Below, in pieces: positions 10,098 through 21,821 of a stretch of 64,000 nt of DNA. A program made the position numbers and the translations under genes. Position 1 is the first letter of the stretch; each line of letters starts with the position of its first letter. Source of the DNA: Isoetes taiwanensis (lineage: Eukaryota; Streptophyta; Lycopodiopsida; Isoetales; Isoetaceae); assembly GCA_021234155.1 (NCBI GenBank), contig JAJEKV010000028.1, positions 7,225,268 through 7,289,267 on the forward strand, given 5' to 3'. The notes below the pieces were generated by a model. The model was not told the origin of the DNA, did not search any database, and worked only from the letters and a program-made list of their open reading frames with translations.

Positions 10098-13000
10098 TGG
10101 TGTGGCACGGAAACCATCAAGGGGAAAGTACCAGCTGCATGACGGATCCCGCTCATATGGGTACCTCCCACCATGAATTAGAGACGGAAGCCGTGATGGG
10201 ACGGAAATCTGTCTCGCTCATCCAGATGAGAAATCTCTTCATGATATGTGGTTAAAAGTGAGGGTTTGATGGGGTGGACCGCCTTAAGCCACGCTTGAAA
10301 CTTTTAAACCACCATGGATTTTCCTATGCCATTCTAAACTTGAGCACCTCGCTAGGTCCTATGGATCATTAGGTCCTATTGGAGATGGTCTCATAGGAAG
10401 TAGCAATTGCTGGTGGTATATCATGGAGGGCTCTTCATGTTTTATGTGGTTACAACCGAGGGTTTGATGGGGTGGATTGCCTTAGGCACATTGAAATTTT
10501 TAAACTCAACCACCATGGATCTTCATTTGCCATCGATGTTGTTATGCATGGCGAAGTTCTTCCTATGCCATTTTTAGGTCCTATATAGATCTTCGCTTGC
10601 ACATCATTCTTGTGTGTAACAAACTCTTAAACAAATGCATTGACCTTATGCTACAAAGGTTCCACTTTCTAAGTCATTTAATGAGTCTTATAATGCTAAT
10701 AAGTTTTCTATTATATAAAAGCATTGTCAAGTAGGAGTTCATCAAGCAGATTGATTAGTTGTAGAAATATATGGAGAAGATCCTATAGTGCTCAATTTAG
10801 CGTAAGTCGGATTTTTCCTATAGTAAACCGACCAAGAAGATGTTGAACGATTCCATGATGAGTACTCAACTTGTTTCATTTATTTTGTTGTCCGATAGTG
10901 GTTTCTTATTTTTTCTCCTCAATCTTCGTGGTCGATGGAATTGCCATGTGTTGTAATTTCTTATGTAAGCTATTTCCAAGTCCCGCCTGGTACACATCCC
11001 GGTCTTACTTTAAGGTCGCTCGGCCCATTCCTATGGCAATATTTATGTCACATGTAATCATTTTCCCTTCAATATTGTGGTTTCATCACAAGAATTATCA
11101 AGCCTCAAAAATACTCACCACCCATTATGGAACCCTAGAAACCTATCCAAAATACATGGCCGCTTAATTTATTTGTCGGACATATATGGAAGAGGTTATC
11201 ATTATATTTATTCAATGCAATATGGCAATGTTAATTGGTTTCTCGCTCGCACTAAAAAGAATCACAAATAATTTGTAAAATTTAGAAGCATTTGGGCTTT
11301 AAAAATCATATTTAAAGAGGATCTTGGTAAACGAATGTGCCTTAGTTGGTGTGCCACCGAAAACCATCAAGGGAAAGTACTCTGAGTCGCATGATCGGGT
11401 GTTCGCCATCCCATTCATATGGGTCGTGGATGAGAAATCTCTTCCGTGGGATGATATGTGGTTAAAAGTGAGGGTTTGATGGGGTGGACTCCCTTTAAGC
11501 CACGCTTGAAACTTTTAAACTCTACCACCATGGATTTTCCTATGCCATTCTAAACTTGAGCACCTCGCTAGGGTCCTATGGATCATTAGGTCCTATTGGA
11601 GATGGTCTCATAGCTTCGAGAAGTAGCAATTGCCGGTGATATATCATGGAGGGCTCTTCAGATGTTTTATGTGGTTACAAGTGAGGGTTTGATGGGGTGG
11701 ATTGCCTTAGGCACGCTGAAATTTTTTAAACTCAACCACCATGGATCTTCATTTGCCATCGATGATATCGAAGTTCTTTATAGATCTTCCTTTGCCATCA
11801 TGCAATTGACAAGGTCCTTGATCATGTGCCTATCCCCGTGCATTATAGCTTCTAGAAGTAACAATTGTTGGTGACATATCATGAAGGGCGATATTTTATT
11901 CCATCAAGAAAGTTGATGCATTATGCAATCCTTCCATACCATGGGTAGGGCCAAGTATATCAATGCAGGTATTGCAATGATGCCGATGTGACCTCTACCT
12001 GAAAGTTAAACATTATGAACATTTGAAAAAGGGTTGCCACTATAGACTTCCTATATTTTATTTGAACATTGGTGAAATATTAGAGAAGTACATTTGACTA
12101 GGAAGTTTTCTTGTCATCACAAATTGGCATGTCGTTGATCACTAAACATATGGAAAACAACTAAAATGCTTCATTCCTTTGGGGTCACCGAACCAATCGA
12201 ATTATTAGAAAATTATATTCGTGGTTTTTAACAGCTTGTCATCATTGAATTCGCCTCTAAGAAGATTGCTTACACTTTCTTCCCCGGCTTAATTTCTTTC
12301 TTCGTGATCAAAGCGAAAACAAACTATTCTTGGTCCCCACCCTATTATGAAGCCCTTATTTTATATGGCAACTTTGTAAATCCACACAAGGCTCCACCTA
12401 GAATGCAAGGGACCCCAATAGTTAACATGTGATTTCTTGTGTGTAACAAACTCTTAAACAAATGCATTGACCTTTATGCTACAAAGGTTCCGCTTCTAAG
12501 TCATTTAATCAGGCCTTTTATAATGCTAATAAGTTTTCTATTATATAAAAGCATTGTCAAGTAGGAGTTCATCAAGCATTGATTAGTTGTGGAAATATAT
12601 GGAGAAGATCCTATAGTACTCAATTTAGCGTAAATGGGATTTTCCCTATAGTAAACCCGGACCAAGAAGATGATGAGTACTCAACTTGTTTCATTTATTC
12701 TGTTGTCCGATAGTGGTTTCTTATTTTTCTCCTCAAATCTTCGTGGTCGATGGAATTGCCATGTGTTGTAATTTCTTATGTAAGCTATTTCCAAGTCCCC
12801 GCCTCAAGTACACATCCCGGTCTTACTTTAAGGTCGCTCATTCCATTCCTATGGCAATATTTATGTCACATGTAATCATTTTTCCCTTCAATATTGTGGT
12901 TTCATCACAAGAATTATCAAGCCTCAAAATACTCACCACCCATTATGGAACCCTAGAAACCTATCCAAAATATATGGCCGCTTAATTTATTTGTCGGACA

Positions 13001-13135
13001 TATATGGAAGAGGTTATCATTATGTTTATTCAATGCAATATGGCAATGTTAATTGGTTTCTCGCTCGCACTAAAGAATCACAAATAATTTGTAAAATTTA
13101 GAAGCATTTGGGCTTTAAAAAATCATATTTAAAGA
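10098..13135 (+). repeat. Tandem B repeat, about one and two-thirds units
   Basis: Two successive copies of the B anchor TAACAAACTCTTAAAC lie at 10,617 and 12,444 (spacing 1,827). Each unit contains an internal imperfect duplication of about 217 bases built on AGTGAGGGTTTGATGGGGTG (for example 11,461 and 11,678). The most conserved part is the block around TATTCTTGGTCCCCACCC (about 12,328-12,420). Open stretches of up to 99 codons in B have no conserved frame between units and look non-coding. The second unit is cut at CATATTTAAAGAG (13,135) by the LINE tail. Confidence 0.9.
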
Positions 13136-13899
13136 GAATGAGAATGAGAATGATTTTTATCGCCCAATCGAGGCCAATCGCCCTATGGGACCCATATGAG
13201 CGCAAAGAAACTTATTATCGTCCGGTTAAAAAACCCCACCAAGGGTTTTCGAGGGAAAACCGCGGCAAGAATAAGAATGTCACAAACCGCATAAGCATAC
13301 ATCAATGTTTATATACATGTCAAGTGTGTGCCCGAGGACATAGCTGATCTCGCATGTCCATAACCTCCTCGAAGATATGATCCCAAAGACCGCATGACGA
13401 TGCCGTGGCTCAATGTCACATGTAACGGCCGGCCAGCCCGACTAACTCAAAGATATCGCGGTCCGAATTTGATCATATGTCCGGGCAACTTTGAAGGGTA
13501 TGAGATTCATCCTCAATGACTCCCATTTGGCAAAGATTGACGATAGAGCCCGCCCCGGGCGTGGGCTCACCAATCCATCCGCCGCCTCAATTCCAAGATG
13601 ATGTGCCCCCGCGCGGCGTAATGGAGGCAATGAGTCCATGGCTTTTCATGGGCAAGTGGGTACGCAGTAGCATTGCGGGCCTCGCTCCAATGTGGGATTT
13701 ATGTGGCACCGTAGTGTGCCGCCTTGACCTGCTCAAGGGCATTGGCATCCCAAAGCTTGCCGAGGAAGCAATCGCCAAGATATTGCCTCAAGCTATGGCG
13801 ACCGCTTTGCACATGTATGCACCTCGTGTTCTCGCACATTCCATCTAGCCAACCATTGAGCTCTTTTTTCCTCCAAAGAAGCCTTGAGGCGCCATGCTC

Positions 13900-15150
13900 C
13901 ATTGCCATGATATAAGCTAGTTTAGGAGACGAAAGCATCGCCCATATTGACCACCTTCAAAATAGACAATGTGGCGATCAAGGGCCACTCCTCAAGAGGC
14001 AAGAATCCTCCTCCCCGCAGTAGAATTTGATATGGGACCGTGGACTTCACCCCTAGTGCTCGTATTAAGAAGGCTTTCGACCTGCTCCAAGTCATTCCAA
14101 GTAGCAAGTGATACTATCGGGCCCCATACTTCCACCCCGTATAAAAGGACAGTTCCACTAAGACCTTGAATGTGCATGACCGATGGGCCCAATCATACAA
14201 CTCCGCCTATGACTATGACTATTGTTTTGCATTGCATATAGTGCCTTCCACCGATGGGCCCAATCATACAACTCCACTCTACTGTATTGTTTTGCATTGC
14301 ATATAGTGCCTTCCAGTGTGATGGATGTGTCCCAAAGGCATAGTAGAAGGAAACCCCACTCCCAAATATTTGTATGTGGATGCAACTTCCACATTTTGGC
14401 CTCTGAATCGGCGGAGGGGACCCTACCGACGCGAAGATGATATGAAAACCACCTTAGTCTTGGCCGTGTTGACGCCATATCGGGCCGCTTGGCAATCGTG
14501 TCCGTGGCATCGAGATGTCGCTGCATGTCCGCTGGTGTGTAAGCTAGAGGTCCACATCATCAGATATATTAACCGTCTGATGATCCGATAGAGAAGGTGA
14601 GCTCCATCGCCCCATTATCGCCAAAGCCGCCTCTAATTGATCAATGTAAAGCCCAAACAATGTTGGGGAGAGAGGGCATCCCCGACGAACCCCGACATCG
14701 CTATCAAATGGTTGGCTTGTTCCGCCGCAAACCCAATTCGGCATCTTTCAGATAGCTCGCATTAATCGCATTCTCGCAAATCTACAGAAACCCCTACCGC
14801 TGCGCCTTTGCCCATAGTTTTTCCCCGGCACGTTGTCAAACGCCGCAAAATCCACAAAGCAACAATATAGATCCCGACGGTTCCTTGTTGTCTTCAATCG
14901 AGTTCGCAACATGAAGATGTGGTCAATGGTTGAGTGCCGGGTCCAATCCTCGCCTCGGTGAGGGCCCGCACCTCTCGCCGCCTTCCGCCTAGCCAATCAA
15001 TCCATCGCCGAGAATCCCAAAGAAGCAATTTTGCAAACACCGAATTGACCATGATTGTTCGATAATTGGTCGGGCAAAGGTGGGTCACCCGCCTTATATA
15101 TGGGAACAATTCGCTATTGGTCCACCGCAATGGGAAACCTTTCATGTAAT
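13900..15150 (-). pseudogene. LINE reverse transcriptase domain, broken
   Basis: Minus-strand pieces in order are: TNYRTIMVNSVFAKLL (about 15,010-15,060; the RPI-S-N/V-F-K-L palm entry), STIDHIFMLRT (about 14,905-14,940), DLYCCFVDFAAFDNVPG (about 14,820-14,875; palm motif A, D-F-x-x-A-F-D), RRNKPTI (about 14,715) with VRRGCPLSPTLFGLYIDQLE (about 14,630-14,700; motif B, R-x-G-C-P-L-S-P-x-L-F), and a poor SDDVDL (about 14,545-14,560; motif C normally Y/F-A-D-D). MQRHLDA (about 14,510) continues the thumb. Motif C and the reading frame are damaged. A 71-base tandem duplication lies in the C-terminal part (14,180-14,315). Confidence 0.8.
14180..14315. repeat. 71-base tandem duplication inside the LINE
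   Basis: CCGATGGGCCCAATCATACA starts at 14,180 and again at 14,251. Each copy ends with ATTGTTTTGCATTGCATATA and GTGCCTTCCA. The second copy is a few bases shorter. Confidence 0.85.
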
Positions 15151-16248
15151 GCCTTGTTGAACAAGGCGGTCAAAAGATCGGTATTATGGACGGCTACCGC
15201 CCACTTAAGCAATTTCGCCGCGATACCATCCAAGTCCGGGCTTTCCCATTGGCAAGACGCCGCAAGCCTTGTTCCACGTCCGAACTGCGGATTTCCAAGA
15301 TCGGGCCTTCTTGCAAGGGTAATGCCGCATGTGCACCCCGAGGGTCGATATAGCAAACCATGCTGTAAGTATTGTCTCCACCGCCGGAGTGATATTCCCC
15401 GTGGGTCAGACCGCTTTCTAAGAACCCTTTGCCGGAAGGTCCCGGATGACGCCTGTGAGGTAAAACATTTCCCTTTGATGCGCCGCAATGTACCGGGCTT
15501 TCTTAGCTTTAAGGAAGATGCGGCATCGTCCTCGACCGCATGTGGGCGTAAAGCGTGGTTCCGTGGACTTGGCGGAGCTAACCGCTTGTGTTCCTTTGCA
15601 CTCGTGATCAAACCATTGATTACGTGGAAGGTTGTGTTCCTCGAGGTCCGTCACGGGCGGCTTATCCCAAAGCACCTTCTCGGCGGAGTCCTAAGCACAT
15701 CGGGCCCCGCCCCGCCCCTGCTGTTCTAGTGTAGGATATTGCAAAATTTCTGCCAGTCATCTATAAGCATCCGGGCATAAGCCCCTCGTGATGTTTCCAA
15801 TCGCAAATGAGGCATGTGAGGAGTTGTTGCACCGGGGTTCGCACAACCCGCCAAGCCAACTTCAAGTAAAGTGGTAAGTGGTCCGAAATCGATCTCTTCA
15901 TCCCTATTAGTTGTTCCCACCGAAAGTGCTTGACGACATGCATATCTTGCTCGTGCACCAAAGACATAGTCCACCACACTAGATCCGCCGGGTTTTCCCC
16001 GCCACAAGTGCTTTTGCGAGTGGAAGGCCACCGTATAGTCCATTGCATTACTGTGTCAAAGATACCGCAGAGCAAAAGCAACGGTCGACCATAGCGCTGC
16101 GGACCTGATTGTCATCCGATGTCCGTGGCTAAGCTCCTTCGCAGATGCAACCGCAATATATCATCAAACAAGGGATCAAATCTCATGGGTTGTTCTACCC
16201 CGCAGCGCCGCATTGAAGTCTCCAAGGAGTATGACACCGCCTAACCGC

Positions 16249-16850
16249 TTATGCCAGCCATGTCATCATATAGATTGACATAGGGGTCCAGCCTATCCAC
16301 ATTCGAAAGTGGGTGTGAAAGAAGTTGCTTTCTCGATGTGGAAAGTAGCAGTCGCCACAAAGAGGGGTCTCATCATCGCAGCTTTTGCACACGCACCCAC
16401 AAAAATACCGGTTGTGCTTATCCGCCTTGAACAAGGAGATTGATTGTGCCAAGGTTGTTCGGTAGTAGCAGCAACCCCCATGCCCCCGCTTTCCTCGGCA
16501 ATCATTGAAGATTGAGTAGTGCCGGTATCCCGCAAGTCGTATCCCCGTGGTCCCGTGATGTTCCCATGTTTCCATGAGGAAGATGAGATCCATGTCCGCA
16601 GAATCGAAGTTGAGACTATCTCCCTTCTCGCATGGGAAGCCCCGACAATTCCGTGAGACCACGCGCGAGGCACAATTCCTATTTGTTGGCAGGGGCAAAG
16701 CAGGGGAGATTCAAAGCATGCGCAGAAGAGGGGGTGGCGTAAGGAAGCAGCCCGAGATGTGCGAGCAAATGTAAGGTGAGGCAACTTGAGCAGGGCATGC
16801 GGCTGTAGCAGCGGCAGCTGGCCTGGCCGAGGTCGCCGGAGGGTTAGCAA
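16249..16850 (-). pseudogene. LINE endonuclease domain (EEP/APE type), broken
   Basis: On the minus strand, SRNCRGFPCEKGDSLNFDS and then ADMDLIFLMETWEH read through, followed by GTTGIRLAGYRHYSIF and GKRGHGGC. This is the N-terminus of a LINE apurinic-like endonuclease. W/R-N-C-R-G corresponds to the WN(v)RG start, L-M-E-T-W to the LxETW motif that carries the metal-binding Glu, and G-K-R-G-H-G-G to the loop before the next strand. A second frame overlaps from 16,293. The later GDFNA motif is only weakly visible around 16,200-16,245. The domain nicks target DNA to prime reverse transcription. Confidence 0.75.
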
Positions 16851-18719
16851 GATTCAGAAAAGATTCTACGGGTCCGGAAAATTTGCATCTTGCCCCGAAT
16901 CAGTCCCGCAGCCTCCCCCTCCCGCTAATGCTTTTAACTTTGGCCAACTCGCGTGCGCGGGTCTTCTTTGTTGGGCCGGGTCAGGTCTCGACAACATACA
17001 GGCGCTTCCCTTTAGTCGGCTACCCCCGCGCAGATGGCCGCCTCCACTTCACGCATCTCGCATCGCGGAACGGACCACCCGCGGGCTTCGGTGCCGGACG
17101 CCATGGCGCCTCGCCTCTAATAATGTTTACCGCATGGGGAATGTCATTCGAGCAAGAATCAACATTTGAGCCTTAACGAGGTCCTCCCATGCCTCTTCTC
17201 GCCGTGCAACGCACCACCACATTGTGGCTTCTCCGCCAGCCCCTCGAGCTCTCTCGACCGTTGGTCAATCCCCGCCAGAACAACAGAGTTGTTTGTCGTC
17301 GGCGGGGCATAGGTCGTGGGCCTACGCTAGGGCGGGGGTGTCATGGAGCCGCTTGGGGTGCGAGAGTAGACGGCCCGACGGCCTTGGATCGCTGCCGTGG
17401 CGGTGTATAGTGGTCTCTCCTTCCTCGGCCGGGAGCTTAGCTCCTCGCTGAAATTGTTGCTGCCTTGTCAATTCACGATGCACCGCTGCAATTGCTCATG
17501 AGCATCCGCATTGAGGCCCCTTGCCTCGCTCAAGAATGGCTGCCCTCCCTCCCGTGATCTTACGATCTTGGGTCGGAGCTATGCTCCGCCGCAGTTTAGA
17601 GTCCACCATAGGGTTCATTGCGATGAGGCCACTTTGTGTCTCGACCCTACTTTGAAGGGCTCACAAGACCGGGTCTCTTCAAAAGCGACCTGACTTTTTG
17701 CATCACAAGAGCAGCCTCCTCCCTCACCGATCGGCGGAGATGGTTACCATTGTCTCCTCGCCAACACGCTGTTTGTCCCGTGGTCATGGTTTCCATGGCG
17801 GTGTACAAGGAATCTATGCGGGCCTCGCATGTCGCCAGAAGACTCTTCTTATCCTTCCGCCTTTCGAGTGCACTAGGAGAAGGCCATCTTCCAGTGTGTC
17901 AGATGCGGTCTCCATGCCGGAAACACGCCGCTTTTTTAGTAGCCACCGCCTCTTGAGCAATTTGGGTGGAGGCCCGCGATTTCTCCCGCCAAGCAAGCAC
18001 CGAGCTCAAGGTTCCCTCGCCATTGCTTGAACTCGCTTCCAGTGCTCCTCAACAACCTGGTTTGGTGGTGGTGAAGCACGGATAACGGCTTGCCGCTAGG
18101 CTAGAGTATCCGCTATATGCCCGCCGAAGCTATGCTTGTTGCACGAGACTTTGCCCGCTTTTCTTTTCAGTGTGCACTGTCAATTTTGCCGCTGTCATCC
18201 GGCTCCGCGATTGGGGATGGCATCTATGTACTCCTCCCAATAGAAGTTTTGCTGCCATGTTCAAGCTTAGGTAGAGGGGATCGCATATCAGCACCATCCA
18301 CATGCATATATGTGGGTTGATGAAGGGACGCAGGGCTCGTCCGGCCTTTCTATCACCGGAGTTGCTATGAATAGGGTGTCACCTTACGCACGCTTGTCCG
18401 AAAGCCTCCAAGCACTTTGATGATGCACAACCTTCGCCCCTTTACGACGCCCGCCCTGAAAGCTTCCACGCGGTCGGCAGGCAGTGCTTCCGCGTAAGAA
18501 GTGCAAAATGCAGTTCTTTCACCTTTTACGCATTACCATGTCCCCCGAAAGTGTTCAACCGTATGTATGCATAAATCAAGCTACAGCCTCTAGTGCAAAC
18601 CTTCACACCTTTTTGCACGCTTGTCCGAAATGAAAAGAAGCAATGGTTTTCCCCTTACAGACGCTTGTCGCCGGCAAGGCTCCAAAGATGTAAATGCTTT
18701 TAAGCCAAGGTGATTGGAT

Positions 18720-19690
18720 GGTATCACACCCTCTCAATCCCGCCTTAAAATCGGGTTGCAAAAACTTGTTGTTTTCTCCTCTCAAATCTTAAGCAAATAC
18801 GTAGAAACCATATGTCTTTATAATCATCACGTAACAAGAATTCCAATGATATGCATTGCTCCCAAAAACAGAGCTGCAAATCAATAGATATGAAGAAAAG
18901 TATATAGTGCTGAAAAATCAACAACAATGGAAACCCTAAAGCCAGCACTGAAAATCTGTTCTTTTGCTCTGAAATCCTGTCTAAACATTAGCAACATAAA
19001 ATATCTTTTGAAAGAACTCTGAGAGAGCTTTCCAAAGATATAAATTTCATGAGAAACCGAGTCACGAGAGAAAGAGATATGAACAAAAATGTAATATGAA
19101 CCACAAAGTGGTGGTGCAGGCTGTAAATCTGTGTTTTGCTATGGAAACACCATTCAAAGACATGCAAATCACATACCTTCAGAAAGATCACTGAGGGAGC
19201 TTTCCAACTAAAACAAATTTCAGCTGAAACGGAGTTAAAATCCGCCAAATATGATAAGAAATATGTGGACAATACCACGAGCACTTCAGTGGTTTTTTGC
19301 GCCCTCGATTTGCAGCCAGAAAATTCGAGTTTTGCAGAGGAAAAATTATTGAAAACATATAAAAATTACATACCATTAGGAAGAAATCTGAGATGACTTT
19401 CCAACGCAATAAATTTCAGCAGAAACGGAGTTCTTGATCTCCGATATGATCAAAAGTGTTTGGGCAAAGACCACCAAAGACTTCGTGGTTTGTTGGGACC
19501 CCAATTTGCAGCCCGAAAATCTGTGTTTTTGATGTAAAATAGTCAGTGAAACATATCCAAATCACATACCAACAGAAAGAACTCGAGATGGCTTTCCAAC
19601 GCAACAGATTTTGGCTAAAACGGACTTCCGTGATCCAGCGCTATGATTGAAAATGTGTGACCGGGCTTTCAGAGCTTAGGGTTTCAGAGA
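18720..19690. repeat. Degenerate tandem repeat, period about 170-200 bases
   Basis: At least four related units share a core of the type GAGCTTTCCAA..CAAATTTCAGC..AAACGGAGTT. The cores start near 19,024, 19,197, 19,396 and 19,590. Each is followed by a variable stretch and a 'TTTGCAGCC(A/C)GAAAATC' type sequence. Similar CTTTCCAACGC..AAACGGAG wording is common in plant LTR-retroelement non-coding regions, so an LTR or UTR origin is likely. No protein is seen. The segment sits between the LINE 5' end and the resumed B unit at 19,712. Confidence 0.65.
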
Positions 19691-19711
19691 GCGCCTAGCA
19701 TAATGCATAGT

Positions 19712-21520
19712 ATCTTGTTAAACGTAATGCGCCTTAGTTGGTGGGATGATATGTGGTTAAAAGTGAGGGTTTGATGGGGTGGACTGCCTTTAAGCCACGC
19801 TTGAAACTTTTTAAACTCGCCACCATGGATTTTCCTATGCCATTCTAAAGTTGAGCACCTCGTTAGGTCCTATGGATCATTAGGTCCTATTGAGATGGTC
19901 TCATAGCTTCAAAAAGTAGCAATTGCTGGTGATATATCATGGAGGGCTCTTTAGATGTTTTATGTGGTTACAAGTGAGGGTTTGATGGGGTGGATTGCCT
20001 TAGGCACGTTGAAATTTTTAAACTCAACCACCATGGATCTAATCATTTGCCATCGATGTTGTTATGCATGGCGAAGTTCTTCCTATGCCATTTTTAGGTC
20101 CTATATAGATCTTCGCTTGCACATCATGCAAGTCATATCGAAGTTCTTTATAGATCTTCCTTTGTCATCATGCAATTGATAGTGCTCCTTGATGTGCCTA
20201 TCCCCGTGCATTATAGCTTCTAGAAGTAACAATTGTTGGTGACATATCATGAAGGGAAGATATTTTATTCCATCAAGAAAGTTGATGCATTATGCAATCC
20301 TTCCATACCATGGGTAGGGCCAAGTATATCAATGTAGGTATTGCAATGATGCCGTGATGTGACCTCTACGAAAGTTAAACATTATGAACATTTGAAAAAG
20401 GGTTGCCACTATAGACTTCCTATGTTTTATTTGAACATTGGTGAAATATTAGAGAAGTACATTTGACTAGGAAGTTTTCTTTGTCATCACAAATTGGCAT
20501 GTCGTTGATCACTAAAACGTATCTAAAAACAACTAAAATGCTTCATTCCTTTGGGGTCACCGAACCAATCGAATTTATTAGAAAATTATATTCGTGGTTT
20601 TTTAACAGCTTGTCATCATTGAATTCGCCTCTAAGAAGATTGCTTTACACTTTCTTCCCCGGCTTAATTTCTTTCGATCGGGCTGAAAGAAACTATTCTT
20701 GGTCCCCACCCTATTATGAAGCCCTTATTTTATATGGCAACTTTGTAAATCCACACAAGGCTCCACCTAGAATGCAAGGGACCCCAATAGTTAACATGTG
20801 ATTTCTTGTGTGTAACAAACTCTTAAACAAATGCATTGACCTTTATGCTACAAAGGTTCCACTCTCTAAGCCATTTAATCAGTTTTATAATGGTAATAAG
20901 TTTTCTATTATATAAAAAGCATTGTCAAGAAGGAGTTCATCAAGCGATTGATTAGTTGTGGAAATATATGGAGAAGATCCTATAGTACTCAATTTAGCGT
21001 AAGGGATTTTTCCTATAGTAAACCCAATCAAAGAAGATGTTGAACGATTCCATGATGAGTACTCAACTTGTTTCATGTATTCTCGCTTTTCCTCGATAGT
21101 GGTTTCTTGTTTTTTCTCCTCGAATCTTCGTGGTCGATGGAATTGGCTTGTGTTGTAATTTCATATGTAAGCTATTTCCAAGTCCCCGCCTGGTACACAT
21201 CCCGGCCTTACTTTAAGGTCGCTCGCCCATTCCTATGGCAATATTTATGTCACATGTAATCATTTGCCCCTTCAATATTGTGGTTTCATCACAAGAATTA
21301 TCAAGCCTCAAAATACTCACCACCCATTATGGAACCCTAGAAACCTATCCAAAATACATGGCCGTTTAATTTATTTGCTGGACATATATGGAAGAGGTTA
21401 TCATTATGTTTATTCAATGCAATATGGGAATGTTAATTGGTTTCTACATTCGCACTAAAGAATCACAAATAATTTGTAAAATTTAGAAGCATTTGGGCTT
21501 TAAAAATCATATTTAAAGAG
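19712..21520 (+). repeat. B repeat unit
   Basis: Resumes at ATCTTGTTAAACGTAATGCG and runs through the full B order (double AGTGAGGGTTTGATGGGGTG at about 19,763 and 19,974; anchor TAACAAACTCTTAAAC at 20,813) to CATATTTAAAGAGG at 21,521. About 1.8 kb; no coding function seen. Confidence 0.9.
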
Positions 21521-21634
21521 GCGGGGTTTTTTAATCCTAGTAGTAATGATTGTACTAGCCCATTGTATGGGTCCCATGACCCTATTGGTCTCCGTGGACG
21601 TTAAAAAAACTATTCTATTCTATTGTTAAACGTA
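21521..21634 (+). mobile_element. Very short LINE 3' end with ATTCT tail, inserted in B
   Basis: Contains GGGTCCCATGACCCTATTGG then TCTCCGTGGACGTTAAAAAA and a CTATTCTATTCTATT tail. It matches the 3' ends of the LINEs at 3.9, 13.1 and 34.4 kb, and is plus-oriented here. B sequence flanks both sides (AAAGAGG before, TTGTTAAACGTAATGCGCC after). Confidence 0.8.
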
Positions 21635-21635
21635 A

Positions 21636-21820
21636 TGCGCCTTGTTTTTCTTTTCTTTTCTTTTTTTTAGCACGTTTGCACAAACGCAAGTGGACACTTT
21701 GAAGCAATTCTAGAGTGTCCACGTTGTTCGTGTGGGATTTTGTGCGTGTGGTCACTGTTTCCTTTGTTGGATTTCATCTACGGCTTCAAAAATTCATGGA
21801 AATTCCAAGTGAGAGGCGCT
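21636..21820. other. B breakpoint sequence, TTTC tract and a hairpin
   Basis: TTGTTAAACGTAATGCGCCT is followed by a pyrimidine TTTTC tract and TTTTAGCAC. The same junction occurs at 32,044-32,100. A perfect 9-base inverted repeat follows: GTGGACACT at 21,690-21,698 and AGTGTCCAC at 21,714-21,722. Its function is unknown. Confidence 0.55.
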
Positions 21821-21821
21821 A

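Larger units (their letters stand above)
13131..18690 (-). mobile_element. Long decayed LINE retrotransposon (ORF1-like, endonuclease, RT)
   Basis: This is a GC-rich block, very different from its AT-rich surroundings. In sense (minus) order it holds a probable 5' region with repeated ACGCTTGTCCGAAA-type motifs (18,390-18,680 on the plus strand). An ORF1-like region (about 16,900-18,250) with coiled-coil-like and Arg/Lys-rich pieces follows. Next come an apurinic-type endonuclease (16,250-16,850), a linker region (15,114-16,080), a reverse transcriptase (13,900-15,150) and a 3' end with a GAATGA/TCATTC repeat tail (13,131-13,155). Many frameshifts make it non-functional, although some could be sequence errors. 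It interrupts a B unit, which resumes near 19,712. RTE-like LINEs end in microsatellites in this way, but the clade is not certain. Confidence 0.85.

Noticed and set aside
10871-13000. Hydrophobic open frames of up to 99 codons in B units (start MFHLFCC)
   Set aside because: The frame and sequence are not kept between units, starts and stops shift, and no family signature is seen; B looks non-coding.
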